Positions 5,934 through 6,396 of a stretch of DNA of 6,396 bases are shown piece by piece. Position 1 is the first letter of the stretch; each line of letters starts with the position of its first letter. The notes below the pieces were generated by a model that ran no database searches, was not told where the DNA came from, and saw only the letters and a list, made by a program, of their open reading frames with translations. This DNA comes from Myxococcales bacterium (GTDB taxonomy: Bacteria; Desulfobacterota_B; Binatia; UBA1149; SPBQ01): assembly GCA_004525875.1 (NCBI GenBank), contig SPBQ01000142.1, forward strand, positions 1 to 6,396. The letters run 5' to 3'. The position numbers and the translations under genes were made by a program.

Positions 5934-6270
5934 AGCGGCGGAACTATCCAGCCTCCACCACTACTGACCCGCTCTGCCACATTCCGTGCAGGTTACAATG
6001 CTCGTTGGCCGTAAGCGGCGCTGACTGTTCTAAAGTCGGTTCGAAAGTTACGGTCGGTGTGCAGAAGATGGGCGCAAGCGAAACGAAACCGACTTGGACG
6101 TCCTCGACGTTCAGGGACATCCAATCGATATAATGGAACGCCGTCATCTCATGGATCTCCTCCTTCCGCGCCTGTTTTTCTTCAGGGGCGAGTTGCTTCG
6201 TCGCTTCTTGAGAACCATAGGCGGCAATCGGCCAAGCCGGAGCTATGATCAAGAGTTGTGTACGGGCTTC
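5934..6270. other. Less GC-rich intergenic stretch without a recognised gene
   Basis: By my count bases 5941-6240 are about 55% GC, well below the neighbouring genes. A minus-strand frame (5944-6252, TTG start) is in the same frame as the TAG ending the gene at 6271. Inside it, AAGGAGGAG stands nine bases before ATG 6147, which would give a 67-residue protein starting MTAFHYIDWMSLNVEDVQVG. I recognise no family in it, and third positions are only weakly G/C-biased, unlike real genes here, so I do not call it. A TATAAT at 6129-6134 (+) lacks a -35 partner. A four-base-pair hairpin (CCTG/CAGG, 6171-6186) is too weak to call a terminator. The stretch may be mobile-element or decayed sequence. 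Confidence 0.5.
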
Positions 6271-6396
6271 CTACTCGAGCTCCCTCAGCAGCGCTTTCGC
6301 GTCCTGTAGGTCGCGCGTGTCGAAGCCTTCGGTGAACCAATTGTAGACAGGTCGGAGGAGGGCGCGCGCCTCGTTCTTCTTGCCCCGGAGATGCCA
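6271..6396 (-). CDS. C-terminal end of a TPR-containing ATPase/adenylate-cyclase-type regulator (5' end outside window)
   Basis: On the minus strand the frame enters from the right edge and reads [20 protein letters not shown], then [21 protein letters not shown] and TAG. This closely follows the conserved C-terminus of large bacterial proteins that combine a class III adenylate/guanylate cyclase domain, an AAA/AfsR-like ATPase and a TPR array; those end roughly as [44 protein letters not shown]. Only 41 residues are visible, so the cyclase and ATPase parts are not seen, and some relatives lack the cyclase domain. The final TPR helix pair and the acidic tail are intact, which argues for a normal stop. 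The frame is too short for a length-based ORF search and is easily missed. Confidence 0.75.
   Translation of the reverse strand, partial: WHLRGKKNEARALLRPVYNWFTEGFDTRDLQDAKALLRELE

Noticed and set aside
6129..6134. TATAAT on the plus strand as a -10 box
   Set aside because: No -35 element lies at 16-18 bp (TTGGAC is 29 bp away), and no convincing gene follows before the right edge.
1..6396. CRISPR arrays, tRNAs, riboswitches, toxin-antitoxin or defence systems
   Set aside because: Reading both strands, I saw no regularly spaced direct repeats, cloverleaf-like segment or relevant protein family.

Overview
The window is GC-rich bacterial DNA with a strong bias for G or C in third codon positions. 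It looks like part of a metagenome-derived chromosome from a deltaproteobacterial, Myxococcota-like or Binatota-like lineage. That placement is an inference from two things: the Asp-rich/thrombospondin-type-3 surface protein with its Cys-rich stretch and CWxA-type C-terminal module, and the mix of F420/luciferase-like, CaiB/BaiF and TPR-ATPase genes. No rRNA, tRNA or other phylogenetic marker is present to fix it.

Layout, left to right. (1) 3-1703 (+): the C-terminal 560 or so residues of a large, probably exported repeat protein, cut by the left edge of the window. (2) 1704-2169: an intergenic graveyard of insertion sequences, with a piece of an IS5-type transposase on the minus strand (1750-1860) abutting a piece of an IS3-type OrfA on the plus strand (about 1883-2032). 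(3) 2170-3243 (+): a DUF2652 class III cyclase-like domain fused to a SRPBCC (START-like) domain. (4) 3321-4370 (-): a metallo-beta-lactamase-fold hydrolase of the dihydropterin/COG1237 type, convergent with the previous gene. (5) 4491-4598 (-): a 35-codon remnant matching only the N-terminus of a luciferase-like (F420/flavin) monooxygenase. (6) 4599-4709: a divergent promoter region carrying a perfect 7-bp inverted repeat. (7) 4710-5933 (+): a complete class III (CaiB/BaiF) CoA-transferase. (8) 5934-6270: a less GC-rich stretch with no recognisable gene. (9) 6271-6396 (-): the last 41 codons of a protein whose C-terminus matches the TPR end of the large AAA-ATPase/adenylate-cyclase regulators; it runs off the right edge.

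How the genes relate. The intact genes do not form one operon: their strands alternate (+, +, -, +, -) and each seems to have its own signals. The CoA-transferase and the luciferase-like remnant fit a lineage that degrades or modifies acyl-CoA and xenobiotic substrates. The DUF2652-SRPBCC protein and the TPR fragment hint at nucleotide-type or ligand-sensing regulation. No physical link between them is shown here. I found no CRISPR array, toxin-antitoxin pair, defence island, retron or phage module. The points most worth a second look are the modified cyclase-like active site, the IS graveyard, the truncated luciferase-like gene whose stop codon lies in a palindrome, and the inverted repeat upstream of the CoA-transferase.
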